Below, piece after piece: positions 1-6,597 of a stretch of 64,000 nucleotides of DNA. Positions within the stretch are counted from its first letter, which is position 1. Each line of letters opens with the position of its first letter. The DNA is from an uncultured Bacteroides sp. GTDB taxonomy: Bacteria > Bacteroidota > Bacteroidia > Bacteroidales > UBA932. Where the stretch lies: positions 82,799 through 146,798 of the forward strand of contig CAMCGB010000006.1 of the NCBI GenBank assembly GCA_945874355.1, given 5' to 3'. A model generated the notes under the pieces. That model was given only the letters and a program-made list of their open reading frames with translations, was not told the DNA's origin and did no database searches. Made by a program: the position numbers and the translations under genes.

Positions 1-351
1 CAATCCGTTATGGCCTCCGTTGCTGCCGGCAGGCCTCATACGCACGCTCCCGAACGGCAGATTCAGGTCGTCGCAGATGACTATCAGATGGCTCTCGTCT
101 ATGTTGAGCTCACCAAGATAGTATCGCACGGCATTGCCGCTGAGATTCATATAGGTCGAAGGCTTGAGAAGATGAAATTCCCTCCCCTTGAATGAAACGG
201 AGCACAGGTCTCCGTAGCGCCGGGGAGTAAAAACGGTATTGGATGCCTGAGCCCAGGCATCCAATACAATAAATCCGGCATTGTGTCTGGTCTGCGCGTA
301 TTCGGCACCGATGTTGCCGAGTCCAACGACCAGGAAATCCTTTTCAGACAC
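1..351 (-). CDS. pth: Peptidyl-tRNA hydrolase, partial (C-terminus off the window)
   Basis: Hydrolyses peptidyl-tRNA released from stalled ribosomes, in the cytoplasm. The reading frame on the minus strand starts with GTG at 351-349, and 117 codons lie in the window. Family motifs are visible: the N-terminal VVGLGNIGAEY, the TRHNAGF stretch with the catalytic His, KPSTYMNLSG, and DDLNLPFGSVRMRP followed by GSNGGHNGL. The start lies 11 bases downstream of the rplY stop, so it is very likely translated from the rplY transcript, a common pairing. The 3' end is cut by the window edge. No ATG lies nearby, so GTG is the supported start. Confidence 0.93.
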   Translation of the reverse strand, partial: MSEKDFLVVGLGNIGAEYAQTRHNAGFIVLDAWAQASNTVFTPRRYGDLCSVSFKGREFHLLKPSTYMNLSGNAVRYYLGELNIDESHLIVICDDLNLPFGSVRMRPAGSNGGHNGL

Positions 352-362
352 TGCTCTTTACT

Positions 363-926
363 TTAGGCGGCTGCAGAGTTGCGGGTAGCCTTCACGCCGC
401 AGATGATGGTGTCCTTGTCGGTGATGACGCTAGCGCCCTCTACAACAATCTCACCTGCCTTGATTCTCTGGTTCAGACCGAGCTTGCTGATGTTAACGAC
501 AACCTTGTCGGGAAGGCTTGAGAGGGGAGCGCAGATGCGTACCTCGCGGCTGGTCTGATAGAACTTACCACCCTGCTGAACACCGACAGCGTGTCCGGTG
601 ATCTCGATGGGGACATTGATGCATACGGGCTTTGCGTCGCTTACTGCGAGGAAATCCACGTGCAGGCACTCGTCCGTTACAGGATGCCACTGGAGCTCGT
701 GAAGAATGGCGGTGTAGGTGCTGCCGTTATCGAGAGTCACGTCGATGATGTATGACTTCGGAGTGTTGGTTACGGCCTTGAGAGCCTTTGCGCTGACGGT
801 GAAAAGTACGTTCTTCTGGTCTGCACCGTAGAGGTTGCAAGGAACGAGACCTTCAGCTCTGAGAGCCTTGAGGGCGGCTTTGCCCATTGACTCGCGGATA
901 GTTCCGCTGATAGAAAAATGCTGCAT
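363..926 (-). CDS. rplY: 50S ribosomal protein L25, general stress protein Ctc type
   Basis: Binds 5S rRNA in the large ribosomal subunit. The 187 residues have the L25/TL5/CTC layout: an N-terminal 5S-binding beta domain (about 1-95, including the AILHELQWHPVTDECLHVDF stretch) and a C-terminal beta domain (about 96-180). The start is ATG at 926. It heads a probable rplY-pth operon. A full Bacteroidota promoter lies about 108 bases upstream, and the roughly 100-base leader can form two hairpins (see separate entries). Both ends match the family length. Confidence 0.95.
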   Translation of the reverse strand: MQHFSISGTIRESMGKAALKALRAEGLVPCNLYGADQKNVLFTVSAKALKAVTNTPKSYIIDVTLDNGSTYTAILHELQWHPVTDECLHVDFLAVSDAKPVCINVPIEITGHAVGVQQGGKFYQTSREVRICAPLSSLPDKVVVNISKLGLNQRIKAGEIVVEGASVITDKDTIICGVKATRNSAAA

Positions 927-956
927 TTGTAATAAAATAAAATGTGTTACTCAAAA

Positions 957-1004
957 TGTCCCGTCTGAGGGGACAGTTCCCATTGCACCAAACCGAAACG
1001 GTTT
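957..1004 (-). promoter_or_regulatory. Structured rplY leader with two hairpins
   Basis: Two perfect short stems lie between the rplY promoter and its start codon. The first is TGTCCC/GGGACA at 957-962 and 970-975. The second is AAACCG-AAA-CGGTTT at 990-1004. Ribosomal-protein leaders often carry autoregulatory structure, but I do not recognise this as a known leader family, so function is an inference. Confidence 0.35.
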
Positions 1005-1033
1005 ATGAATCATTGCTGACTCAAAAATGCGCG

Positions 1034-1064
1034 CAAAGATAGTGAAAAACAATTACTTTACCAA
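1034..1064 (-). promoter_or_regulatory. Bacteroidota-type promoter for rplY-pth
   Basis: On the minus strand the sequence reads TTG (1064-1062), 20 bases, TATCTTTG (1041-1034), a full match to the primary sigma consensus TTG-N19..21-TAnnTTTG. It overlaps the 3' end of the C11 peptidase gene. Transcription should start a few bases past 1034. Confidence 0.75.
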
Positions 1065-2291
1065 ACCTGTGGCTGAGTTCCAGGCTAGAGTAGTGTAATA
1101 ATCGTTAAGAATCGAGAAATTCGGGTTGGGAATATAGACTGAAAGCCCGCAGCAGCGCTCCATAGGCACATTGAAAAACGACGGAGTCTCGAAGTGGCAA
1201 AGCACGCACTCCGAAAGCGCGGCATCAAGAGCACTCAGCTCCGTAGCTGTGGCGCCCAATTCGCGGGCAAAATCCCGCAGGTCGAAAAACCAGGCCTTAT
1301 TGTCATAGAAATACTTCTGCACCCCGGAGCGGGAGAATGCACCGAAATCGCAGGGATGGCTTTCCAGAATCTTGGTGAATTCAGAGGCGAGAGCGTCCAG
1401 CTTGCGGCAGTCCACCAGCGAAATGGTGGCCGAACGCATATTGCCGCTCTGGGCATCATAAAGTTCGAAATAATCCCTGCATACCTGCTCCAGGTCAGCC
1501 TCCTTGCCGTTCATCAGATTGTAAATCATCGATGAGTACTGGAATCCCATAGTGAGCACCTCTGTGGGGGAGAAGACTATCTTGTCGCACACATCCCTGA
1601 GCTCCCAGGCAACTTCTATCCCTCCGCACAGGCAGGCATCGAAAAGGATATAGTCCATCTTCATAGGGATTGCGGCTGCAAAGTCCTTGAGCTCAATCTC
1701 ATAGACGTTATTCGGAGAGCTCTGGGCCCCTATTGACTTGGTGGCGGGGAAACTGCTCCACTCGCTCTCGCTTCCCTCAATTCCCATCTGGCGGGGCGAG
1801 AGCGACCACTGCTCCGTGCCGGCCCTGTATTGGGGAGGTATCCATCCCGTAGAGTGTGAGGACAGCAGCATAGAATAGCTCTCAGAAGGGAACAACTCTT
1901 TCACGTCCGACAGCACTGTACGTATACTTTCGGCGCTGGCGCTTATCATTTCGGAGGGGTAAACCTTAAGAGTGTCGATCACACCGATGCCTTCCATACG
2001 ATAGAGCCTCAGCAGGCACGGCGGGTTAGGCGTCAGGTAATCGCCGCTCCGGGCCGTGTTGTGGCAGAAGGCAAGCACGGCCTTGTCCCTTCCGAGCTCG
2101 GGAAGCACTCCGTCCTTGAGCTCCATCAGGTCGTCTTTAAGGTTCAGGCTCAAATTGTTGTACCCAAGACCCATATATACGAACACCTGGCTGAACTCCC
2201 CCTGATAGGGTTCATCCAGCTTGTGGCAGGCAGTGCCCGTAAGTAGAAGCACAAGGGCTGCAATGAGCGAAGTCAGACCTACTTTTTTCAT
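1053..2291 (-). CDS. Clostripain-family (C11) cysteine peptidase lipoprotein
   Basis: Predicted cell-surface or periplasmic cysteine endopeptidase of the C11 family, whose members usually cut after Arg or Lys. The N-terminus is a lipoprotein signal with the acylated Cys at residue 22 (LTGTAC). The catalytic dyad is visible as His146 in LLSSHSTGW and Cys220 in ILFDACLCGGIEVAWEL, both in the expected family context. Length (412 aa) suits the Bacteroidales lipoprotein members. It is transcribed divergently from xerD; a TATATTTG element lies only 8 bases before its ATG. Substrate is unknown. Confidence 0.85.
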   Translation of the reverse strand: MKKVGLTSLIAALVLLLTGTACHKLDEPYQGEFSQVFVYMGLGYNNLSLNLKDDLMELKDGVLPELGRDKAVLAFCHNTARSGDYLTPNPPCLLRLYRMEGIGVIDTLKVYPSEMISASAESIRTVLSDVKELFPSESYSMLLSSHSTGWIPPQYRAGTEQWSLSPRQMGIEGSESEWSSFPATKSIGAQSSPNNVYEIELKDFAAAIPMKMDYILFDACLCGGIEVAWELRDVCDKIVFSPTEVLTMGFQYSSMIYNLMNGKEADLEQVCRDYFELYDAQSGNMRSATISLVDCRKLDALASEFTKILESHPCDFGAFSRSGVQKYFYDNKAWFFDLRDFARELGATATELSALDAALSECVLCHFETPSFFNVPMERCCGLSVYIPNPNFSILNDYYTTLAWNSATGLVK

Positions 2292-2299
2292 TTCCGATG

Positions 2300-2328
2300 C
2301 AAATATAACAATTCTTTACCTATATTTG
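2300..2328. promoter_or_regulatory. Divergent -7 elements for the C11 peptidase gene and xerD
   Basis: Two TATATTTG boxes point away from each other: minus strand 2307-2300 for the C11 gene (ATG at 2291) and plus strand 2321-2328 for xerD (ATG at 2342). Neither has an exact TTG at the expected -33 distance, so only the -7 elements are supported. The close packing means the two polymerases would compete. Confidence 0.55.
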
Positions 2329-2341
2329 CTCTGCACGCGAT

Positions 2342-3208
2342 ATGGACTATCTCAAAGACTACTCTTACTACCTTCGCATCGAAAGGCGTTGCTCTCCGAA
2401 CACGGTCAGCGCCTACTGCTCCGATGTGCAAGCGTTCCTGAACAGCATCCCGAAAAGCGCTTCGGAGTACGAAAGCGCCGATATCGGGCATTATCTGGCC
2501 GCCAAAAGCAAGGAGCTTGACAAACGTTCGCAGGCAAGGGTGCTCAGCTCCCTGCGTTCCTTTTTCAGCTGGACTGTCCTGGAAGGCTGGCGCAAGGATA
2601 ATCCCTGCGATGCAGTGGATGCTCCGAAGATAGGCCGGAAAGTGCCCTCGGTGCTCTCTGTCCAGGAGATTGACAGCATCATAGCCTCGGTGGACCTTTC
2701 CACTCCCGCAGGTCTGAGGGACCGCGCCATACTGGAAGTCCTGTACGGCTGCGGATTGAGAGTCAGTGAGTTATGTCAGCTGAGGGTGAGCTGCCTGTAT
2801 TTCGAGCAGGGCTTTGTGCGCATCATCGGAAAAGGCAACAAAGAGAGGATAGTCCCTCTCGGGCAGATGGCTGCCGACGCTCTGAGGGAGTACCTTGCAG
2901 TAAGGCCCGAGAGTGCGCAGGCCGCTTTCGACGATCTGGTCTTCCTCAACCTCAGGGGCGGGGCTCTCAGCCGGGTGTCGGTCTTCAAAATGGTCAAGCA
3001 TCAGGCCCTTATGGCCGGAGTCACCAAGGAAATCTCCCCGCACAGCTTCCGCCACTCCTTTGCCACGCATCTGATAGAAAACGGGGCTGACCTGAGGGTG
3101 GTGCAGGAGATGCTGGGCCACGAGTCCATACTCACCACCGAAATCTACACTCATATAGACAAGAGCACCTGGCAGGCTGACATCCTTGAGCATCACCCGC
3201 GGGGCTGA
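2342..3208 (+). CDS. xerD: Tyrosine site-specific recombinase XerC/XerD family
   Basis: Resolves chromosome dimers at dif together with a partner recombinase. The N-terminal core-binding domain (about 1-85) is followed by the catalytic domain. Active-site residues are visible: Arg in CGLRVSELCQL, His-x-x-Arg in SPHSFRHSFATHLI, His in MLGHESI, and the nucleophile Tyr in EIYTHID. It ends in HPRG like XerD proteins. Length of 288 aa is normal. There is no adjacent integrase-type cargo, att site or second recombinase, so this is the housekeeping enzyme rather than a mobile-element integrase. The XerC versus XerD assignment is less certain than the family. Confidence 0.88.
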   Translation: MDYLKDYSYYLRIERRCSPNTVSAYCSDVQAFLNSIPKSASEYESADIGHYLAAKSKELDKRSQARVLSSLRSFFSWTVLEGWRKDNPCDAVDAPKIGRKVPSVLSVQEIDSIIASVDLSTPAGLRDRAILEVLYGCGLRVSELCQLRVSCLYFEQGFVRIIGKGNKERIVPLGQMAADALREYLAVRPESAQAAFDDLVFLNLRGGALSRVSVFKMVKHQALMAGVTKEISPHSFRHSFATHLIENGADLRVVQEMLGHESILTTEIYTHIDKSTWQADILEHHPRG

Positions 3209-3216
3209 GCGCGCAG

Positions 3217-4155
3217 TCAGGGCTCTTCGATAACGCAGCGCGAAAGCTTTGCGTATTGCTCCTCAGACAGTATCCCAGCTTTCTCTATCAGACTGATTTT
3301 CAAGCTGTCACGGGGAGTATTATCCCGCAATAGGACTATGGCACGAGCGGCCTGATAGTTGTCGATATAGGGGTGCAGGCGCAGCGAGTCCGCACCCAGC
3401 CTCCAGAGCGGATAGGGCTTCGGACGCGAGCAGCTGATAAGGTCCTGCAGGCCTTCGTAGCGCTCGGAACTGAAGTTATAGATGTCCATCAACTGCTCCT
3501 TGCACGAGTAGCCGCCGAGCCGCGAGCGGAAACTTACCATCCTGGAAGCGAAGTACGGGCCTATGCCGGGAAGGGCGTCGAAAGCGGCCGAGTCCGCCTT
3601 GTTTATGTCCAGCAGAGGGATGTCGATATACTTTTCGAGCCTGCGGTAGAGACTGTCCGAGACCACATACGAAGCCTGGAAGTCGCTCTTTCGGGCGAAC
3701 CTGCCGCCTTTCGAGCGGTACGACTCTATCGCCGCGGCCTGCTTCGGGCTCAGTCCAAGTCTTATCAGCTCTTCCACACTGGCTGTGTTTGGATTGAAGC
3801 GGAAACTCTCCACCTTGCGCGTCTGCTCCCTTACCTTCTGCACTGCCGGGCTGTGCTGCGCTTCCCGTCTGACTTCCTGTATTTGCCCAGCGGACCTTGG
3901 TTCCTGCCTGCCTGCCTTATCGGGCCTTTCAGCCGGGGCATATGAATCATGCCCGTTTGTGCCTTCGGAAGGCAAGCCCTGATAGATATACACCGTGTCG
4001 GGACTGTCCCTCAGGGCTTCGATGCGCAGGATGGCCGCCCTGTTGACAAACAGGGCCGTCTGATAACCTATGACTATGAAAACCAGGGCTATGGCTCCCG
4101 CCCTGAAATAAGGGGAACTCTTGTCAGTCTCTTTCCTGCTCTTGGGGCGTCTCAT
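3217..4155 (-). CDS. Membrane-anchored helix-hairpin-helix (ComEA-like) protein
   Basis: A basic N-terminus is followed by one transmembrane helix (AIALVFIVIGYQTALFV), a polar linker and tandem HhH motifs, for example FNPNTASVEELIRLGLSPKQ and DINKADSAAFDALPGIGPYF. The second has the typical N-x-A-x3-L-x-x-LPGIG pattern of DNA-binding ComEA-type domains. Bacteroidales genomes commonly have such a protein; its role is not established. The frame extends up to 4230, but ATG at 4155 has AGGAG 7 bases upstream and shortens the overlap with rsmI to 32 bases, so I chose it; ATG 4170 is the alternative. Confidence 0.7.
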   Translation of the reverse strand: MRRPKSRKETDKSSPYFRAGAIALVFIVIGYQTALFVNRAAILRIEALRDSPDTVYIYQGLPSEGTNGHDSYAPAERPDKAGRQEPRSAGQIQEVRREAQHSPAVQKVREQTRKVESFRFNPNTASVEELIRLGLSPKQAAAIESYRSKGGRFARKSDFQASYVVSDSLYRRLEKYIDIPLLDINKADSAAFDALPGIGPYFASRMVSFRSRLGGYSCKEQLMDIYNFSSERYEGLQDLISCSRPKPYPLWRLGADSLRLHPYIDNYQAARAIVLLRDNTPRDSLKISLIEKAGILSEEQYAKLSRCVIEEP

Positions 4156-4888
4156 AATCCTGCTCCTCATCTGTCCCTTGCCTGTACTTGTTCCTGTGCA
4201 CCTTAACCCCCTCGGACGGCAGTCCTGCAAGGGTTAGTACGATTTCGCCTTTCGGCTCTGTAACTGAGAAATGGCCCAGGGCCTGCTCCAATGTGCCCCT
4301 GAAATGCTCCTCGTGCAGTTTTGAAATTTCCCTGGAGACGCAGCATTCCCTCTGCCCTCCGAAGACCTGACAGAACTGCTCGAGCGTCTTGACCAGACGT
4401 CGGGGCGATTCGTAAAAGATCATAGTTCGAGTTTCATTAGTGAGTTTTTCAAGTTCTTTCATTCTGCCCTTTTTCTGCGGAAGGAAGCCTTCGAAGCAGA
4501 AACGCTCGCAGGGGAGGCCTGACGAGACGATGGCGGGGATGCAGGCAGTGGCTCCGGGAAGGGTGCACACCCTGATGCCTGCACGGGCGCACTCCCGGCT
4601 GAGAAGGAAACCGGGGTCCGAGATGCCCGGAGTGCCGGCGTCACTGACAAGAGCTACGGTAAGCCCCGACGCAATCCTTTCGCAGACCCTCGCGGCGCTC
4701 TGATGCTCGTTGTACTTGTGGTGTGACTCGAGCCTGGTGGTGATGCCGAAGTGCTTGAACAGCAGGGAAGTGGTGCGGGTGTCCTCGGCCAGCACAAGGT
4801 CGGCCTCCTTCAGGACCTGAACAGCCCTGAAAGTCATATCATCAAGATTCCCGACAGGAGTCGGCACTATGTACAGAATACCCTGCAT
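4124..4888 (-). CDS. rsmI: 16S rRNA (cytidine-1402-2'-O)-methyltransferase
   Basis: Methylates C1402 in the decoding centre of 16S rRNA using S-adenosylmethionine. The N-terminus ILYIVPTPVGNLDDMT and the motifs AEDTRTTSLLFKHFGI and VSDAGTPGISDPGFLL identify the RsmI branch of the tetrapyrrole-methylase fold. Length 254 aa, with an acidic and charged C-terminal tail (EEQDYETPQEQERD) that overlaps the start of the HhH gene. The ATG at 4888 is the only sensible start. Confidence 0.93.
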   Translation of the reverse strand: MQGILYIVPTPVGNLDDMTFRAVQVLKEADLVLAEDTRTTSLLFKHFGITTRLESHHKYNEHQSAARVCERIASGLTVALVSDAGTPGISDPGFLLSRECARAGIRVCTLPGATACIPAIVSSGLPCERFCFEGFLPQKKGRMKELEKLTNETRTMIFYESPRRLVKTLEQFCQVFGGQRECCVSREISKLHEEHFRGTLEQALGHFSVTEPKGEIVLTLAGLPSEGVKVHRNKYRQGTDEEQDYETPQEQERD

Positions 4889-4944
4889 CGCGCTGCTGTT
4901 TTCTCAAAGCTCCAGCTCCGCAAGTCAAAAAGACAAGCTTCCGC

Positions 4945-4976
4945 TTGCGAAACTAAAGCAATAATTGCTATCTTTG
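4945..4976 (+). promoter_or_regulatory. Bacteroidota-type promoter for tdk
   Basis: TTG at 4945-4947, 21 bases, then TATCTTTG at 4969-4976 matches the consensus fully. The tdk start codon follows 56 bases later. A small inverted repeat (CAAGC-TTCC-GCTTG) overlaps the -33 region. Confidence 0.72.
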
Positions 4977-5032
4977 CGTCCGGCCTTTGCGCCTAAGCAC
5001 TTATAACCGGTACAACAGTACAAATCTAATCA

Positions 5033-5620
5033 ATGTTTTCTGAAAATCACAAAAAAAACGGCTGCATCGAAGTTGTGTGCGGCTCAATGTTCTCCGGCAA
5101 GACCGAGGAACTGATACGCAGGATACGTCGCGCCCAGTATGCCAACCTCAGAATAGCCATCTTCAAGCCTGCCATAGACAAGAGATACTCCGATGTCGAG
5201 GTCGTTTCTCACGATCTGCATAAGATCCAGTCCATACCCGTATCCGGCGCCCTCGAAATCTTGGACAAAGTCCCTGAAGGAGTGCAGGTTGTAGGTATAG
5301 ACGAGGCGCAATTCTTCGACGAAAGCCTTGTGCAGGTGTGCAAGAGTCTTGCCGACAGGGGAGTGAGGGTGATAGTGGCCGGCCTCGATATGGACTATAA
5401 GGGAGTGCCTTTCGGACCTATACCCACCCTTATGGCAGTTGCTGAAGATGTACGTAAAGTGCACGCAATCTGCGTGAAGTGCGGAAGCCTCGCCACCTAT
5501 TCCCACAGATTGTCAAAGAGCCGCGACCTGGTGCTTCTCGGCGAGAAGGACATCTACGAGCCCTTGTGCCGCGACTGCTTCAACAAAGCTCTTGAGCAGG
5601 AAGAATCCCTGAATGGATAA
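5033..5620 (+). CDS. tdk: Thymidine kinase, type II
   Basis: Phosphorylates thymidine to dTMP with ATP in the salvage pathway. The P-loop [16 protein letters not shown] is near residue 20, the catalytic DEAQFF motif near 95, and the lid/zinc ribbon has CVKCG and, near the C-terminus, CRDC. Length 195 aa is typical. The stop overlaps the start of the following gene by 8 bases (ATGGATAA), indicating translational coupling. Confidence 0.95.
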   Translation: MFSENHKKNGCIEVVCGSMFSGKTEELIRRIRRAQYANLRIAIFKPAIDKRYSDVEVVSHDLHKIQSIPVSGALEILDKVPEGVQVVGIDEAQFFDESLVQVCKSLADRGVRVIVAGLDMDYKGVPFGPIPTLMAVAEDVRKVHAICVKCGSLATYSHRLSKSRDLVLLGEKDIYEPLCRDCFNKALEQEESLNG

Positions 5621-6185
5621 TCTTCTGACTGTCTATGCCCGCAATTGCAGCGTAAGGCGCATAGACAGAACTCTTTCCGCATCGTTTCTGGATAAGAACC
5701 ACCGCCTGGGCAGCACGGGAGGGAGGTATCACTACGGCCTGTTCGTTGCCCGCAGCACTTCTTCGAATGAGGTGCATCTTTCTGAAGGCGAGCTGGTTGC
5801 TGTGGCAGTGTTCTCAAACGCCCGAAGATGGAAAAGGACCCTAACCAGTGATGGAGTGAGCAGGGAAATTGTCCATAGCTCATACGAATGGATAAGATAT
5901 GCTTCTCTGCAAAGCTTAAGGGTCGTCGGCGGGATGGGAAAGCTCCTGGAAGCCTTCATAAACGAGGTGAGGCCTGATGATGTGATGAGCTACGCCGACG
6001 CAGACTATCCCGACAGCGGGCAGAGCTACCTCAAGCTCGGCTTCCGAAGCGAAGGGGAGTGCAGCAGGGCGGGCCGCACCAACATCAAATATCGTCTTCT
6101 TCTCCGCTCTCAATCCTTTCCAGAAGAGAACGCAGGGCAGAGTCATACTCATAGCCCCTCGACAGGGCATAACGAAGCAGTTTGA
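5613..6185 (+). CDS. GNAT-fold-like protein coupled to thymidine kinase
   Basis: I do not recognise a named family with certainty. The C-terminal half ([19 protein letters not shown], then [19 protein letters not shown]) resembles the N-acetyltransferase-fold proteins found as accessory or phage-like proteins, with a YLKLGF ending like GNAT motif B. It starts at ATG 5613 inside the end of tdk. Its last about 34 codons overlap the convergent recX 3' end by 101 bases, and that tail is low in recognisable structure, so an ancestral stop may have been lost. Substrate unknown. Confidence 0.6.
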   Translation: MDNLLTVYARNCSVRRIDRTLSASFLDKNHRLGSTGGRYHYGLFVARSTSSNEVHLSEGELVAVAVFSNARRWKRTLTSDGVSREIVHSSYEWIRYASLQSLRVVGGMGKLLEAFINEVRPDDVMSYADADYPDSGQSYLKLGFRSEGECSRAGRTNIKYRLLLRSQSFPEENAGQSHTHSPSTGHNEAV

Positions 6186-6597
6186 AGCGTGCCTGAGGAT
6201 CGTCCTGAAGGCTTTTCCACTTGCTTCGCAGAAGCTTCTCCAGCTTGCTCTCCGCCCTTTCGGAATCAAGGCTCCCAAGGGCTTCTTCAATAGTCTGCCT
6301 GTCTATCTGTTTGGCAAGAAGAGCCTGCGAAATCTTATACGGACCCCAGCCCTGGAGCGAAGACTTTTCCGAAGCGAAAGCCCTGGCGTAGCGCAGACTG
6401 TCCACAAAACCCTCAGCTGTCAGCTCCTCAGTCATCCTGTCTGCAATAGTCCCTATGCTGTCCCGTTCCTCCTCCTGCAGGAGCGAACGAAGGCGGAGTA
6501 GCGCCTTCTGGCGGATTTCCGAAGGGCAGTACTCCCTTCTTGCGCACAGGGCCTGGAGGGAAGAGAGAACTTTCTTGTAGTCATCCTCAGAAATCAT
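6085..6597 (-). CDS. recX: RecX-family regulatory protein
   Basis: RecX modulates RecA filament assembly. The 170 residues are largely helical with the RecX three-helix repeats; the diagnostic stretch is FVDSLRYARAFASEKSSLQG followed by GPYKISQALLAKQI. The start at 6597 overlaps the end of the patatin gene by 11 bases, so it is probably expressed from that transcript. recA itself lies 3.5 kb away on the other strand, not adjacent as in many bacteria. Confidence 0.85.
   Translation of the reverse strand: MISEDDYKKVLSSLQALCARREYCPSEIRQKALLRLRSLLQEEERDSIGTIADRMTEELTAEGFVDSLRYARAFASEKSSLQGWGPYKISQALLAKQIDRQTIEEALGSLDSERAESKLEKLLRSKWKSLQDDPQARFKLLRYALSRGYEYDSALRSLLERIESGEEDDI

Noticed and set aside
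2342..3208. xerD considered as a mobile-element integrase
   Set aside because: No att-like repeats, tRNA target or mobile cargo nearby; length and C-terminal HPRG fit the chromosomal Xer protein.
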